DNA of 64,000 nt from Flaccisagitta enflata (taxonomy: Eukaryota > Chaetognatha > Sagittoidea > Aphragmophora): contig OZ231126.1 of NCBI GenBank assembly GCA_965153355.1, positions 47,306,001 through 47,370,000 on the forward strand, given 5' to 3'. The notes under the pieces are model-generated. The model ran no database searches. It saw nothing but the letters and a program-made list of their open reading frames with translations, and was not told the DNA's origin. The translations under genes were made by a program, and so were the position numbers. Positions 27,274 to 52,611 of the stretch are shown piece by piece (within the stretch, counting starts at the first letter, position 1; every line of letters begins with the position of its first letter).

Positions 27274-29229
27274 TTACTCTCGCCTCGTTCGGGCAACTAA
27301 TCTATGAACCTTCCTGAAATACGAGGCACTGTCTGTAACATCACCATTATCCAAATTGTGCAAACCGCGATCGACAAGTTCAGTATTTTCGAAAAGACCA
27401 AGATTCTGTCTTGAATCAGCAATTGAATGTGATGACCGATCTCGGCTAGGGTTAACGAAAGAATCCCCGCCGGAGTCAGCTGATACTTTTGGAATCTTGG
27501 GCCCGACGGCTTCTGTTGGTGTGAGTTTCCTTACAGTATTTCGCGCATCCATGTCCCTCCCTCCCGCATTTTCGTTACGCTTAAATTCGTTCCCATTGCA
27601 TGAAATCCTGACTGAATGAGCAGATGCTTTCGGCGGAGGGCTCATCAGAGCGGCAGGGTCGCGCGGAGACGCCGTTGGTAAATATTTTGTCGCAGGCTGG
27701 GCCCGCGCCGTCGAAATTTCATCCACTTCGGAAGCGGCGAGAAACCGCAACGCAGCTTCCACTCGCGTAGATTTTCCTTCAGATACGGTAGAGACTTTGC
27801 AAGGAACTGGCGGAATGCTTGTCCGATTCGCCCGCGGTTCTGCAGCAACTGGCTTGGTACTGCCCTCAGATGTCGGAGGGCCAGAGCCAGGGACTACGCT
27901 GGCCGATAAAACAGTTGCGGCAACGGAGATACACTTCCCTTTAACGGATTTGCTTTGTGGCGGTTCACACGGAGAATCCGCATCCGTATCCTTGAGCTTT
28001 GAGGATGAAGCGGGCTGCGGCAGTGGAGACGATGAGGGCAATGGCTTGGATAGCGAGTCTGCAGAACGCCGGTTATCGACAACTAAAGTGGATTTGCTCC
28101 GTTTAGGAGCGTTTGCCGATGCTGGCGTCTGACCCCGGTGCGTGACAATTTCTGCATCCCCGTCATTCGGTCCAGATTCTCCCCTGAGATCTTCCGTTTG
28201 CTTCGCCAAAGTGAGTCGAGCTAAGGCAGCCCGTTTGGCGAGTTCCTTCTCTCGGCTTTGGTCGTTGGTCAACGAATTAACATCTTTGGGGCGACTTTGC
28301 GAAAAACCTGTTCCAGCTGGCGAGGCAACTACGCCAGCCACACCAGTGCTTTTAGCTATAGTCGGTCTCGTCACGGTGTTGGCAACAGTTGACATGGTAA
28401 AGGCTCGCCGTTGCTGATGGAGAGATTGGTCGACTACAGCCGCAGTTGAAGCTTTCACCGCTGGAGCTGCTGGTGCCGTCGAAATCGTCAAGGGTTCCTT
28501 AAGCTTCGACGCTTCCAGACGTTGGTTAGAATTTGTTGAAGTCGAAGCAGTCACCGTCATCAGCCCAGCAGAGACGCCGCCAGTCGTCGAGCGCGGAAAA
28601 TGAACAGTAATCTCGCGCTTGATTTCTCGAATCCATCCGGTCGAATTCTTCTTTTGCTCGCAGCGCGTCACGTCGATAGTGTATGGGAAAGATGGAAAGG
28701 AGGTCTCCAAATTCACGCTAGGCGATGTCTGATGAGCGTCATGATCTCGTTTTGTCTGTTCGATCTTCTGAGATACGTCGGTGGGATAGAAATTCCAGGG
28801 TCGATGGCGATTGTCGCCTTTCCACTTCCAAAAGACGCCCTCCGCCACGCCTCCGTCATCGGTGGAGGAGACCAAAGTGCGACGAATATCGCGCCGCTTC
28901 CCAGTGATCACGTTGCGCTGAGAGCCATCGATACCGCCAGAACTCTCAGCGACGCGTGGATGGGAGAAATGAACTTCATGCGACTGGAACACGTTCGGAA
29001 AATGACAAGATAGCGAGAACGATGAGCTTCGGTCTACCCATTTCTTCTCCAAAACAGCCGCGACACACGGCTCGTACGGCTCCCAAAAGTCAAAGTCGTT
29101 TCGCCACTCCCAGACGATAACATGAAATGCCGCAGTGACAACGTTAGGAGACGTCATTTCCCCGCAGCCGGAAGTGTGACGAACCACCTTGACAGCTCTT
29201 TTAACTCGACTGAAGAAACAAACGAACAC
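27274..29229 (-). CDS. Tandem WWE-domain protein
   Basis: One open frame of 651 codons. WWE domain 1 is at about residues 36-119 (VIVWEWRNDFDFWEPY, then SQRNVITGKRRDIRR). WWE 2 is at about 130-207 (GVFWKWKG, YTIDVTRCEQKKNSTGW, REIKRE). WWE domains bind ADP-ribose and occur in Deltex-type E3 ligases, PARPs and HUWE1. Two in tandem at the N-terminus resembles Deltex. The remaining 440 residues are S/T/A/P-rich and low complexity, with a basic coiled-like stretch (EKELAKRAALARLTLAKQ). No RING or Deltex C-terminal domain follows. A good acceptor (TTTGTTTCTTCAG) ends at 29210, so the true start is either Met25 (29157) or an unseen upstream exon. The frame ends with a stop at 27274-27276. A weak donor (GAGA|GTAAAT) overlaps it. 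Confidence 0.8.
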   Translation of the reverse strand: MFVCFFSRVKRAVKVVRHTSGCGEMTSPNVVTAAFHVIVWEWRNDFDFWEPYEPCVAAVLEKKWVDRSSSFSLSCHFPNVFQSHEVHFSHPRVAESSGGIDGSQRNVITGKRRDIRRTLVSSTDDGGVAEGVFWKWKGDNRHRPWNFYPTDVSQKIEQTKRDHDAHQTSPSVNLETSFPSFPYTIDVTRCEQKKNSTGWIREIKREITVHFPRSTTGGVSAGLMTVTASTSTNSNQRLEASKLKEPLTISTAPAAPAVKASTAAVVDQSLHQQRRAFTMSTVANTVTRPTIAKSTGVAGVVASPAGTGFSQSRPKDVNSLTNDQSREKELAKRAALARLTLAKQTEDLRGESGPNDGDAEIVTHRGQTPASANAPKRSKSTLVVDNRRSADSLSKPLPSSSPLPQPASSSKLKDTDADSPCEPPQSKSVKGKCISVAATVLSASVVPGSGPPTSEGSTKPVAAEPRANRTSIPPVPCKVSTVSEGKSTRVEAALRFLAASEVDEISTARAQPATKYLPTASPRDPAALMSPPPKASAHSVRISCNGNEFKRNENAGGRDMDARNTVRKLTPTEAVGPKIPKVSADSGGDSFVNPSRDRSSHSIADSRQNLGLFENTELVDRGLHNLDNGDVTDSASYFRKVHRLVARTRRE

Positions 29230-29329
29230 ATTTAAATTTCAAGTTGACCTCCTTGGCAAAAGAGCAGAAGCTGAGGACCACGCTTTTTTGAGCGCTTTCA
29301 TATTGACGGACAAAGCCATCAAAAACTTA

Positions 29330-29830
29330 TTCTACCTCTAGAGTCTAAACCCAAACCTACCCTTAAGCTTAATCCCATCCATAACCCTAACAACTAAACC
29401 CAACCATACCCATAAACCCAGCCCTACGCTGGTTACGGTTTAACCCGGTGATTCAAAAAATGATATGGTTTTCCCACAAGTAGAGGTCTGAATTTGATTA
29501 TCAAACCATTTCGGCAACACCAAAGGCTTCCTATGGCAGCGAAATAGTCCCCATAGTAAGCCTATGGTTTTGCCGACAAGGATTTTTGTTTGATTTCACA
29601 CCCCAGCTTGTGAGGAATCCTTTCTTTGAATATTTGTGCAGAGAGCCTGAGTATATCAATATATGAAATTTGACCAAATTCCCGACCACCATAACACCCA
29701 ATCCTACCCCTAATCCCGAACCTACCCTAGTTACACGGGTGGACTAAAACGCCTTTATCATCCCGAACCCAAAACCCACCCCTACCCTAAACTCGATCCT
29801 ACTCTTTCACATGACCCTATATACTAACTG
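29330..29830. repeat. Degenerate CCTAAACCC-rich stretch
   Basis: Two blocks (29337-29437 and 29688-29815) have many CCTAAx / ACCCx words such as TAAACCCAACCATA and CCTACCCTTAAGC. It is not a regular array. A short inverted repeat (TCGGCAACACCAAAGG and its complement) lies at 29509-29577. No gene is seen in 29230-30190. Confidence 0.4.
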
Positions 29831-30190
29831 TGCCCCCTCCGACTGCTCCATCCTATTGTAATCAGTGATTAATGTAAGGTCGGGTAACTGCAAACTAAGT
29901 CCGGGCTTCTCTTACACGTAGTTCAGATAGGGCTGTTCAATTTGAAAATTGACCCATTCCACCCCTTCCATGCTAGACTTTCCGTGACACCAGCTTTTGG
30001 TGGATACGAACCGAACAGTCCAAACTAACTGACAAATAAAACCTCACTGTGATCGCCAGAGTAGATTTCGTTTCACTAAGAACGTACAGCGCGGTCGTTG
30101 CAAAACTAATTGTTACTCAGGCATGATGGACAAGTCAAGACATCGAAAATTACCAGAGTACTAAAGGAGGGGCGCGAGAGGACGTATCAC

Positions 30191-30704
30191 TCGGGTGTGT
30201 CAATATATAAAAGGTCTTTTGATCAGCTCATCATCATTAGGGAGTGTGAAGACATTAATTACAAGACACTTACCATTTTTATTTTTTTCAATTTCAATCA
30301 TCTTCCGTTTTTTTAGCGTGAGTAAAGATTGTCAAAAATATATATACTTTTAGCGACTCTACCCAGTATTGTTGAAAATGAGACTGATTTATCATTCAAA
30401 AAATTATGTTTTTTTTTGTTACTATTTCTTCTTACGAAAAGTAAAATATTTTGACCAATTCTTTTTAGATTAAAGAATAAGATAAGAAATGGGTTCTGAT
30501 TTTTTTTCTTATGATCAAGAATCCCGGTGCAAAACCAGCTGCACTACAATATACAAATTAGGGGCTAAATGGAGATTTGAAAAAAACGGAAGATGAATGA
30601 AATTAAGAAAAACAAAAATGGTAAGTACCTTAGAATTAGTGTCCCAACACTCCTTGATGATGACGATCTGATCAAAAAAGTTTTTTAAATTTTGACACAC
30701 CCGA
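30191..30704. mobile_element. MITE with TCGGGTGTGTCAA ends, perfect 9-bp duplication
   Basis: Starts TCGGGTGTGTCAATATATAA and ends TTTGACACACCCGA. It is flanked by ACGTATCAC at 30182-30190 and 30705-30713. The subterminal inverted repeats also include TTTTGATCAG / CTGATCAAAA. A 9-bp duplication fits Mutator-like elements. Confidence 0.9.
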
Positions 30705-31146
30705 ACGTATCACCCACTCGGAAGGCAAGTTGTTCGGCAACGCCTTGGGCTTTTCTCTGGACGGAGGGAAAGGAAAAACAACATGCGCTAGTGAGGAAGC
30801 GTTAACGAGGTAGCGAGATGCAAAATTTTGTTAGATGCACGCTGTAAGCCATTGCTACTTTCGTTATTGTTATCGTTGTCGTTATTGTTCTGTAAATTTT
30901 TTTTTTTCGAGAAAAGAAAACCAACATATAACAATGAAATGTCAACGATGTCGCTATTTACTGGGCAATGATCCAAGTTGTGCTGTTATTGGATCCGCGT
31001 CGTGCTGGTAATGGATGTCGTAAATTCATGGCATATATTGGGGTTATTGCTGATTTATTGGATTGGATTACTGGTTATTGTTGGATATGGAGCTGATGAT
31101 AAAGTGGATAGCGAAAATGGTACCATTTATTTTTTATTGTTCATTG

Positions 31147-31147
<1 letters not shown>

Positions 31148-31194
<47 letters not shown>
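31148..31194. repeat. (CT)n microsatellite
   Basis: About 23 CT units. No gene is seen in 30714-31670. Confidence 0.97.
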
Positions 31195-31674
31195 AATTTT
31201 TTTGGTTCGTTTTGATTTAAAAAAAAAAACATTGTTCCATTGCATGGCAATCATCTGGGACTAGGAGTTCCTGGGTGATTGCAACTGTTTACGACCGAAC
31301 AGACAGCAACTATGTCACGAGTCTGAAGGATCCCGGTCGTTAGGCTCATTTTGCTTTTGCTTCTCTTTCAGAAAAAAAAAATAAGAAAATGATTCATAAA
31401 GATTAATGTATGAAACAAGGATTAAATCAATGAGCAAGAAGACGAACGTGATCGGATATGTCGGGGCAGTTTTTTTAAAACGCCAATATCAAAAAATATT
31501 GATAATATCAGAAAATACGAGGAAATAATTTTAAAATTTTTTTCTTCGTTCAACAACCATGGGCAGCGCCATCTTTAGTAACTTGTTATGACTCTAATTT
31601 GCATTTTCCCCGCCAGAGGACGAGATGATCGATCTCGGCTATCGGCATGACAAAAGATTTGTGGGCTCGGCAAT

Positions 31675-31960
31675 TTAAGAAGCCCCAGAGCTGGATGCCC
31701 CGAGTGAACGTGAGAAGCCCCAAGTGGATGTGAGAAGCCCTAAGATTAAAGAACTAAGATTAAAGAACTATTGTATGTGGGGGCTTATCATATCCTTTGA
31801 GAGCTTCTCATATCCAGGAAAGGCTTCTAACTATGGGGCTTCTCACAGTAAATAAGACTGGGTATGGCAATATAAGAAGCCTTTATGTCGGAAGCCCAAA
31901 GTGGATGTAAGAAGCCCTCTAGATATGAGAAGCCTTCAGTGAATGTAAGATGCACAGCAT
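31675..31960. repeat. Cluster of GAAGCCC-type short repeats in both orientations
   Basis: GAAGCCC or its complement GGCTTC occurs about a dozen times, often with TGGATGTRAGAAGCCC. A second small cluster is at 33178-33242. The surrounding 31960-32620 shows nothing. Confidence 0.6.
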
Positions 31961-32622
31961 TTTCAAGTGTTCAACCCGTGATTTTAACTCAGGATAAACT
32001 GGTGAATTATCTCACGAAGTAGAAAACTGAGTAATAGCCAAGAGCATACTATTAATGAGGCCAGTTACATGGCTTCCTCAATTGAATGTAGGTAAGCAAG
32101 ATCATTATTTAAAGCCGCTAGACAATTTAGGCAGAAGCAATGAGGTAAAATATTATAAATCAAAAAGTAAATTGTGACTAATCACTGACGATCCAGGTCT
32201 CACAAACTAGATACGATCTACTGCACGATCAAAGTGTTTCTCGTCTCCAATAGATTCGAGAAGAGATAGCTATATATCGTTTATTAGATATAGCTAGATA
32301 TCAATTTCCGATACGATTCACTATTTTTTTCATAGTTAACTTACTATTACTAAAAAATTAATGTTACTAGAAAATCAATACGAATTCGCAGAAATCTATT
32401 TCTGAGATCGTTTTTATTTCAATGGAAAAAACAATGATAGGTGAAAATTAGAAAGATTTTGAATTTGAGACAGGAGACTTGTCATTTTTAACTGTTTGGA
32501 GGAAACCAGTCGGCATGAAACTGGTTGATTTTTCTCAGACATGAATAATTCGCATATGGCATGAGCATTTGTCCAGTCTTCTACTGTTATCAATTAACCC
32601 ATATCTGGCTGAAAAAAATCAA

Positions 32623-32657
<35 letters not shown>

Positions 32658-32782
32658 CGACTTTTTCACCCATTCTCCATTCACACTTCCTTCATTCTCT
32701 CCATTGTCTGTCCTCGACCTCTCCCTTTATTCTCCTTCTTTCTAATTCTCATTGTGTATCGGCGGTGTGTCTAGGTGATCTC

Positions 32783-32813
<31 letters not shown>

Positions 32814-32815
32814 CG
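32623..32815. repeat. (CT)n and (CTGT)n microsatellites
   Basis: CT repeat at 32623-32655 and CTGT repeat at 32780-32812, separated by pyrimidine-rich DNA. Confidence 0.9.
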
Positions 32816-32894
32816 GCGGTCTGTCTCGGTGTTGCTCACTGAAAATCGGATAACGATATAGGAAGGAGTCTCGGTCAGTCTGTCCGATCCGGGT

Positions 32895-32990
32895 CGATTT
32901 TTGCGGTGGTTAATTGTGACGGATGAATGGACTGGCCAACAGCCGGATGGACAAAGCGAGGTGTTGAGTTGCTTAGTATGCAACTTAAAA
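32895..32990 (-). mobile_element. Family-1 fragment, reverse
   Basis: GGACAAAGCGAGGTGTTGAG followed by TTGCTTAGTATGCAACTTAAAA, the reversed 5' hairpin end. Confidence 0.5.
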
Positions 32991-33289
32991 TATATCGTGT
33001 GGAGTATTTCTATTTTGAGTTTACATACTATATTTTAAGCATATTAGTTGCAAAAATAATGAAAGGTTTATTTTTCATTTTTTTGATTGTTAGGCTAATT
33101 TGGCTAATTGGGGTTGAAGAAAAAAATAAAGTACATATCAAAATTTAAAAATTTAAGAAAAACCGCTTATTTTGAAGAGGGGCTTCTTATATCCACCCAG
33201 GGCTTCTCACATCCTCTCCGGGCTTCTGCGCCGGGGCTTCTTACGGATTTTTCCCAGATTTGGCTACAAAAAAAAAAGGAAAAAAAAAA

Positions 33290-33480
33290 AACAAGGCCGG
33301 ATACACGGCTACCTCAGTTGCGTGCGGGTGGGCAGGGGCTATAATTAAGATCAGTGGAACATTTTGGCAGGAGCAAAAAGGCCAAAACCCTTATTAACGC
33401 CAAAAAAGTAAAGTCGGACGGACCGACGGACGGACCGACGGACGGACCGACAAAGCGGGGTGTAGAGTCGCGTAGACGAA
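33290..33480 (-). mobile_element. Family-1A element, reverse
   Basis: ACAAGGCCGGATACACGGCT, AGTTGCGTGCGGGTGGGCAG, a (CGGACGGACCGA) middle, and GGTGTAGAGTCGCGTAGACG. The terminal hairpin is damaged. Confidence 0.75.
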
Positions 33481-33926
33481 TGAATGACGAGGGCAAATTA
33501 TGAAATTCGGTTTAAGAGCAGGCGCACTGATTAGAATTCACCAGCATTCAGCATTCAGCATCTATGTTTGCGGCCGAGTTTCGACCTCGAGCGGAACGAG
33601 CAATGATAGAAACAAACACATGAACAAAGACAAAAAATATATATACTATCAAACAATTTCTGCAAGAGATAGGGAGGAAAACAACACAATACAACACAAC
33701 ACAATACACAAACAATACAGCGCAAAAGGAGGATGGAAGAAAGACATAGAGAATGAGAGAATGGTAGCGAGAGGTCATGACCGGTCAGAGCAGTCAAACA
33801 AGCGGACAGCTCGACCGTGCCACTTGCCGGTCCAACTTACGCGATTTTGTTTGCCATGCTCTTCTCTCTTTTTACAGAAAAAAAAACTTACGCGGCGTGA
33901 GACGACTCAACGAAAGGGAGATGTTG

Positions 33927-34006
33927 AGAGAGAGAGAGAGAGAGAGAGCGAGAGCGAGAGCGAGAGCGAGAGCGAGAGCGAGAGCGAGAGCGAGAGCGAG
34001 AGCGAG
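33927..34006. repeat. (GA)n(GAGAGC)n microsatellite
   Basis: GA repeat followed by about nine GAGAGC units. Confidence 0.95.
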
Positions 34007-34329
34007 ATACTGTGCACAGTGTGCACAACATGACCTCGACATGAGGCTCATCTGCTTTACTGACTGCTTAGCGCTCTTTTACGTGGCGAATCAGGTAGCA
34101 AATTTGAAAAAGACTGATTCAGACCATTGGCCCATTAAATGGTCCGTCGGTCCGTAGAAGGGTCTACAATGCTCTAACTGATGAGGACGTACATGTAAAC
34201 CAGCATGTGCCGACCATGGGAACCTTAATGGCCGATGGAAATAAAAAAAGTGAGGATGGATTAGGCATTAGGGGAGAAACTGGCATCGGAGAGTGACTAA
34301 CATTGAAGGAAGACCTCAATATCGTAGTG

Positions 34330-34390
34330 AGAAAGAGGAAAGAAAGAAAGGAAGAAAGGAAGAAAGGAAGAAAGAAAGAAAGAAAGGAAG

Positions 34391-34428
<38 letters not shown>

Positions 34429-34617
34429 GAGAGAGAAAGGAGAGAGAAAGGGGAGAGTCTGAAGGGAAACAGTAAAGTTCAATGAAGAATGAATGAATGA
34501 AATAAATAACGAATGAATGAATGAAAGGAAGAATGAAAGAAAGAATGAATGTTTGATAGAAAGGAGAGAGAAAGGGGAGAGAATGAAACGAGACAGTAAA
34601 GTGACATGAAGAAAGAC

Positions 34618-34672
<55 letters not shown>

Positions 34673-34675
34673 AAT
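34330..34675. repeat. (GAAA)n / (GAAT)n repeat tract
   Basis: GAAA and GGAA units at 34330-34460, GAATGAAT in 34480-34550, and GAAA again at 34614-34673. No gene is visible between 34006 and 35512. A small (GAGAGC) tract is at 35195-35235. Confidence 0.9.
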
Positions 34676-35523
34676 TCGTTTTCTACCGAACTACTACCAA
34701 TTACTTGGAGAAAGTGTCATTTCGGCACCTTAGTTGAACTCACTGACGACACTGACATTCATCAGTTAAGGCGCTGTTCTTTTATTCTGTTCATAAGGAG
34801 CCCTTCTCCAAATGCTCTTGGTTCTGATCTTGATCTTGTTGGCGTCAGAGGAAAACGAGCGAAAAACGAGGATCTTTGTTTTGCCAAACCACAAACATGG
34901 ATGGATGAGATACAATCCCTTTTGCAGAAAAAAAAAAATTGTAAGACATAGTTATAACCACTGTCCACCGAGGCTTTTTAGTCCTCATCATGAGGGATCG
35001 GAGAGTTATTTATGAAAGAAAAATGACTGAAATAAAGTAAAACTGCCTCGCGCTTACTTGTGCCGTAATAACAGATTAAAAACCCTTCATTAAGCCACCA
35101 AAGATGGTTCTTACAAAGGTTGTAAGGAGTAATTCGCAGTCTTCAGCGACATACAAGTCACATTCTGCGCACACTCATCTGGCTGGTATGAGCAGAGAGA
35201 GAGCGAGAGCGAGAGCGAGAGAGAGAAAGAGAGAAAAATGCATACATACAAGCTAATCGATTCACCTTATGGGCTTAAACTTTGAGATGGACGGGCTGTG
35301 AAGCACACCCACAGTCCACTCATGATATAAACACACCCGAGCAGAAATGTGCACTGCACATTTTGGCAACCATGATATTATCATCGAACCCAGTGTGGTA
35401 TTGACTGCATTTATTTGCATCAATGCAATTCTAATTTGTAACATGTCACGGGTCATTCTTGTAAAGGTTGTAAAAGATACATTAGTTGTCCCCCTCCTAA
35501 CGTCTCTTGTAGGATCGGATGAA

Positions 35524-50114
<14,591 letters not shown>

Positions 50115-51435
50115 CGGGTTGACGCAATATACATCGTAGTTAATCAATTAATAATCTTTCTTTGTTACTGTTGTCTAATGTTGCATATATTGATTATATT
50201 GTCTATTTATTATCTTTCAAGTGACATCTGATCCGTTTAAAATGCATATCGTCGCGTTTTTATACCTCAAGATTTCATTTTCTAAAAAAATATAATGTAC
50301 CTATCAAATATGTCGTTTAAGTTTGGTATAAACGAAATCTGTAACAACTCGTTTGAAAAGTTTGCAAACGTGAAGGGTTTATGCTTTACTCCTGTCATTA
50401 CCCACAGCCCACAACACAGTATGAGTATAGGAAAAGAAAACGATTATTTTTAAGTTAGACAGCAAGATAGTAATGACAAGGTCGTCAAAGAGGTCAGAAA
50501 AAAAATCATTGCAGTTCTGGTTTATTGGCGTCTATGGTTAAGTGACACTGGATTTGGCTGCTTCATGAAACGTTTTCGCAATGTGTTCCCTCTGCCCGTT
50601 AATCCAATGCGGAGAGAAAAAATCATAACGATGACCGTTTTTTTTTCTCAAAATTTAGTCTTCTTCCGTTTTTTTTAGCACTCAAAGCAAGGGTGTATAA
50701 AATTGAGTCGCTTTTGATTTTTTTCCCTCCCTAGAGACCGAGCAAGAGCGATGCGATTTTTGACTTAAGTCGAAAACGCCTTTTGTTCAAAACTCAACTA
50801 CCTCTAAGAAGCGCCCCTTGTGACCGCTAATCTTCACGGATTGACGTCATTCTTTTTTTTACGAGTAGCAGACGTCCTACGCTTTCTGACTTTTTAGGTT
50901 TCAGAAATCATATTAATTTTTTTTAATGTTTACGGTACTGTTTTATTGAACTCTCTGTTACGCTTTCGTCTCCTTTCCGAAACTTGGAAGCAGGCCGATT
51001 TCGGACGTGATCGAAAGCAGCTTCGAAACAAAGAAAAAATCTTAGATATTCACAAGCTCTCAGTTGATCGAAGCTGCGAAGGAAACAGGTCAAGCCAACC
51101 TGAGTCACGTAGCTCACGCTTACCAGGAAGATTCTGTTACGTAACCTTGATTGATTGGACATTATCCTGGCGAAGTTGGAACGTATTCACTAATTGTAAT
51201 GGAACCCTTACGACTTCGCGGCGTCTAACATTACCACATTAAACGCGGAGATTTGCCGAGATATTAGATGCTGTTTCGATCCACGTTTCATGTCACCTTC
51301 CCCCGGCCCGGTTGCTACGAACGGAGTCGAACTTCATTACAAACGCCCGGACTCAAATTACAGAGGTATGGGTCACGCTCGTGCGTTACTTATAAGGCTA
51401 TGTTACAGGAGGTAACAGGTTGGTCAAAGACGTAC
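50115..51435. other. 3' flank of the zinc-finger gene, no gene seen
   Basis: Mixed-composition DNA. A fragment GGTGTATAAAATTGAGTCGC at 50691 is an end of the GTATAAAGTTGAG family. I found no convincing poly(A) signal close to the stop codon. Confidence 0.5.
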
Positions 51436-51440
51436 ACTTT

Positions 51441-51663
51441 TTAGTCGCGTGCTACGCGACTCTACACCAAGCTTTGTCGATCGGTCCGTCCGTCGGTCGG
51501 TCCGTCCGTCGGTCCGTTTGTCCGTCACACTACTTTTTTTTGTTTTTTTTTTGGGATTTTTGGCTTCACTGCTCCTGCCCAAATGATCTGGTGACCTCGA
51601 TTACGGCCCCTGCCCAGTGCCCACCCGCACGCACTGGGGTAGCCGTGTATCCGGCCTTGTTTT
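51441..51663 (+). mobile_element. Family-1A element, GCGTGC stem
   Basis: TTTTTAGTCGCGTGCTACGC GACTC hairpin, (GTCGGTCC) middle, CCCGCACGCACTGGGGTAGCC and GTATCCGGCCTTGTT. The 5' GCGTGC is matched by GCACGC at the 3' side. Confidence 0.85.
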
Positions 51664-51785
51664 TCTTATAAAAACGTCATATTTTTCCGAAGCCTTCAAA
51701 AGAGATAGAGTTAGCTACTAATAAAATAACGACAACGTTCTTAATTTTATTGTAATGCAGTTAAGGTTCACTTAAAGTTCAACCA

Positions 51786-51852
51786 TTTTTAGTCGCAAGC
51801 TACGCGACTCTAAACCCTTCTTTGTCCGTTGGTTGGTCGGTCAGTTGGTAGA
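51786..51852 (+). mobile_element. Family-1A 5' fragment
   Basis: TTTTTAGTCGCAAGCTACGCG plus ACTCTAAACC and TTTGTCCGTTGGTTGGTCGG. The 3' half is absent. An orphan TCGGGTGTGTCAATAT end of the 9-bp-duplication family is at 52061. Confidence 0.65.
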
Positions 51853-52252
51853 GATGGAGTAGAGGTTGATAAATTGCTTGTAACTTGCTAATCTTTTGAA
51901 TATTTCTCAGAATCCAAGGGATTACGTTGATCTCACCTGAAACCGGTTATGGCCCAATCATCAAGTTACGAGGGACATCATCAATGACTCCCACGAACCT
52001 AAATCATGGATTGATTGTCCTAGGTAACTCTACATTGCTATTTTCATCTCGATGTGTAAGTCGGGTGTGTCAATATGAAAAACATTTTTTCAGCCAATCA
52101 TTGATATCAGATAGCTTAAAAATTAGATTTAACACTGTTAATATTTTCATGAAATTTTATTTATATATGAAATTTGATTAATATTTTTTTATTGAATTAA
52201 CCTTTTATTTGTATGTGACTATGTTATTGATATTGTTATAGAATAAGGCTAA

Positions 52253-52472
52253 CACCTTACAGTCGCGTGCGGTTGTAAAGGCCACAAGAATAAGAGACTA
52301 ACAGACTAAAAGACAAAGTAAATTGTCTTGAAATAATTTGAAATAACTTAAAATGACTCAAAATGACGTAAAACGATGAGAAAAGACAGACCAACCAACT
52401 ACCAACCAACCGACTACCAACCAACCAACGGACAGAGAGGGTCATAAAGTTGTGTGTACGCAACTAAAAAAT
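52253..52472 (-). mobile_element. Family-1 element, reverse
   Basis: ACAGTCGCGTGCGGTTGTAA at one end and AAGTTGTGTGTACGCAACTA plus AAAAA at the other, with an (ACCAACCAACC) middle. Confidence 0.65.
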
Positions 52473-52611
52473 AATCAAATAAATGTTAATGAAAATGCTC
52501 CATATTATAAATGTAAATTCTAATTACTTATTTAAAAACAAAGCCGGATACACTGCTACCCAAGCCGCGTGTGGGTTGGCAGGGGCCATATTTGAGACTA
52601 TTTGGGCTGGA

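Noticed and set aside
29330-29830. Interstitial telomere array
   Set aside because: CCTAA-like words are present, but spacing and sequence are irregular; no run of perfect TTAGGG units.
35347-35512. Zinc-finger first exon extended upstream to an ATG at 35347
   Set aside because: The frame is open, but a good branch point and acceptor (CTAAC...TCTCTTGTAG) end at 35512 and the upstream peptide has no coding character.
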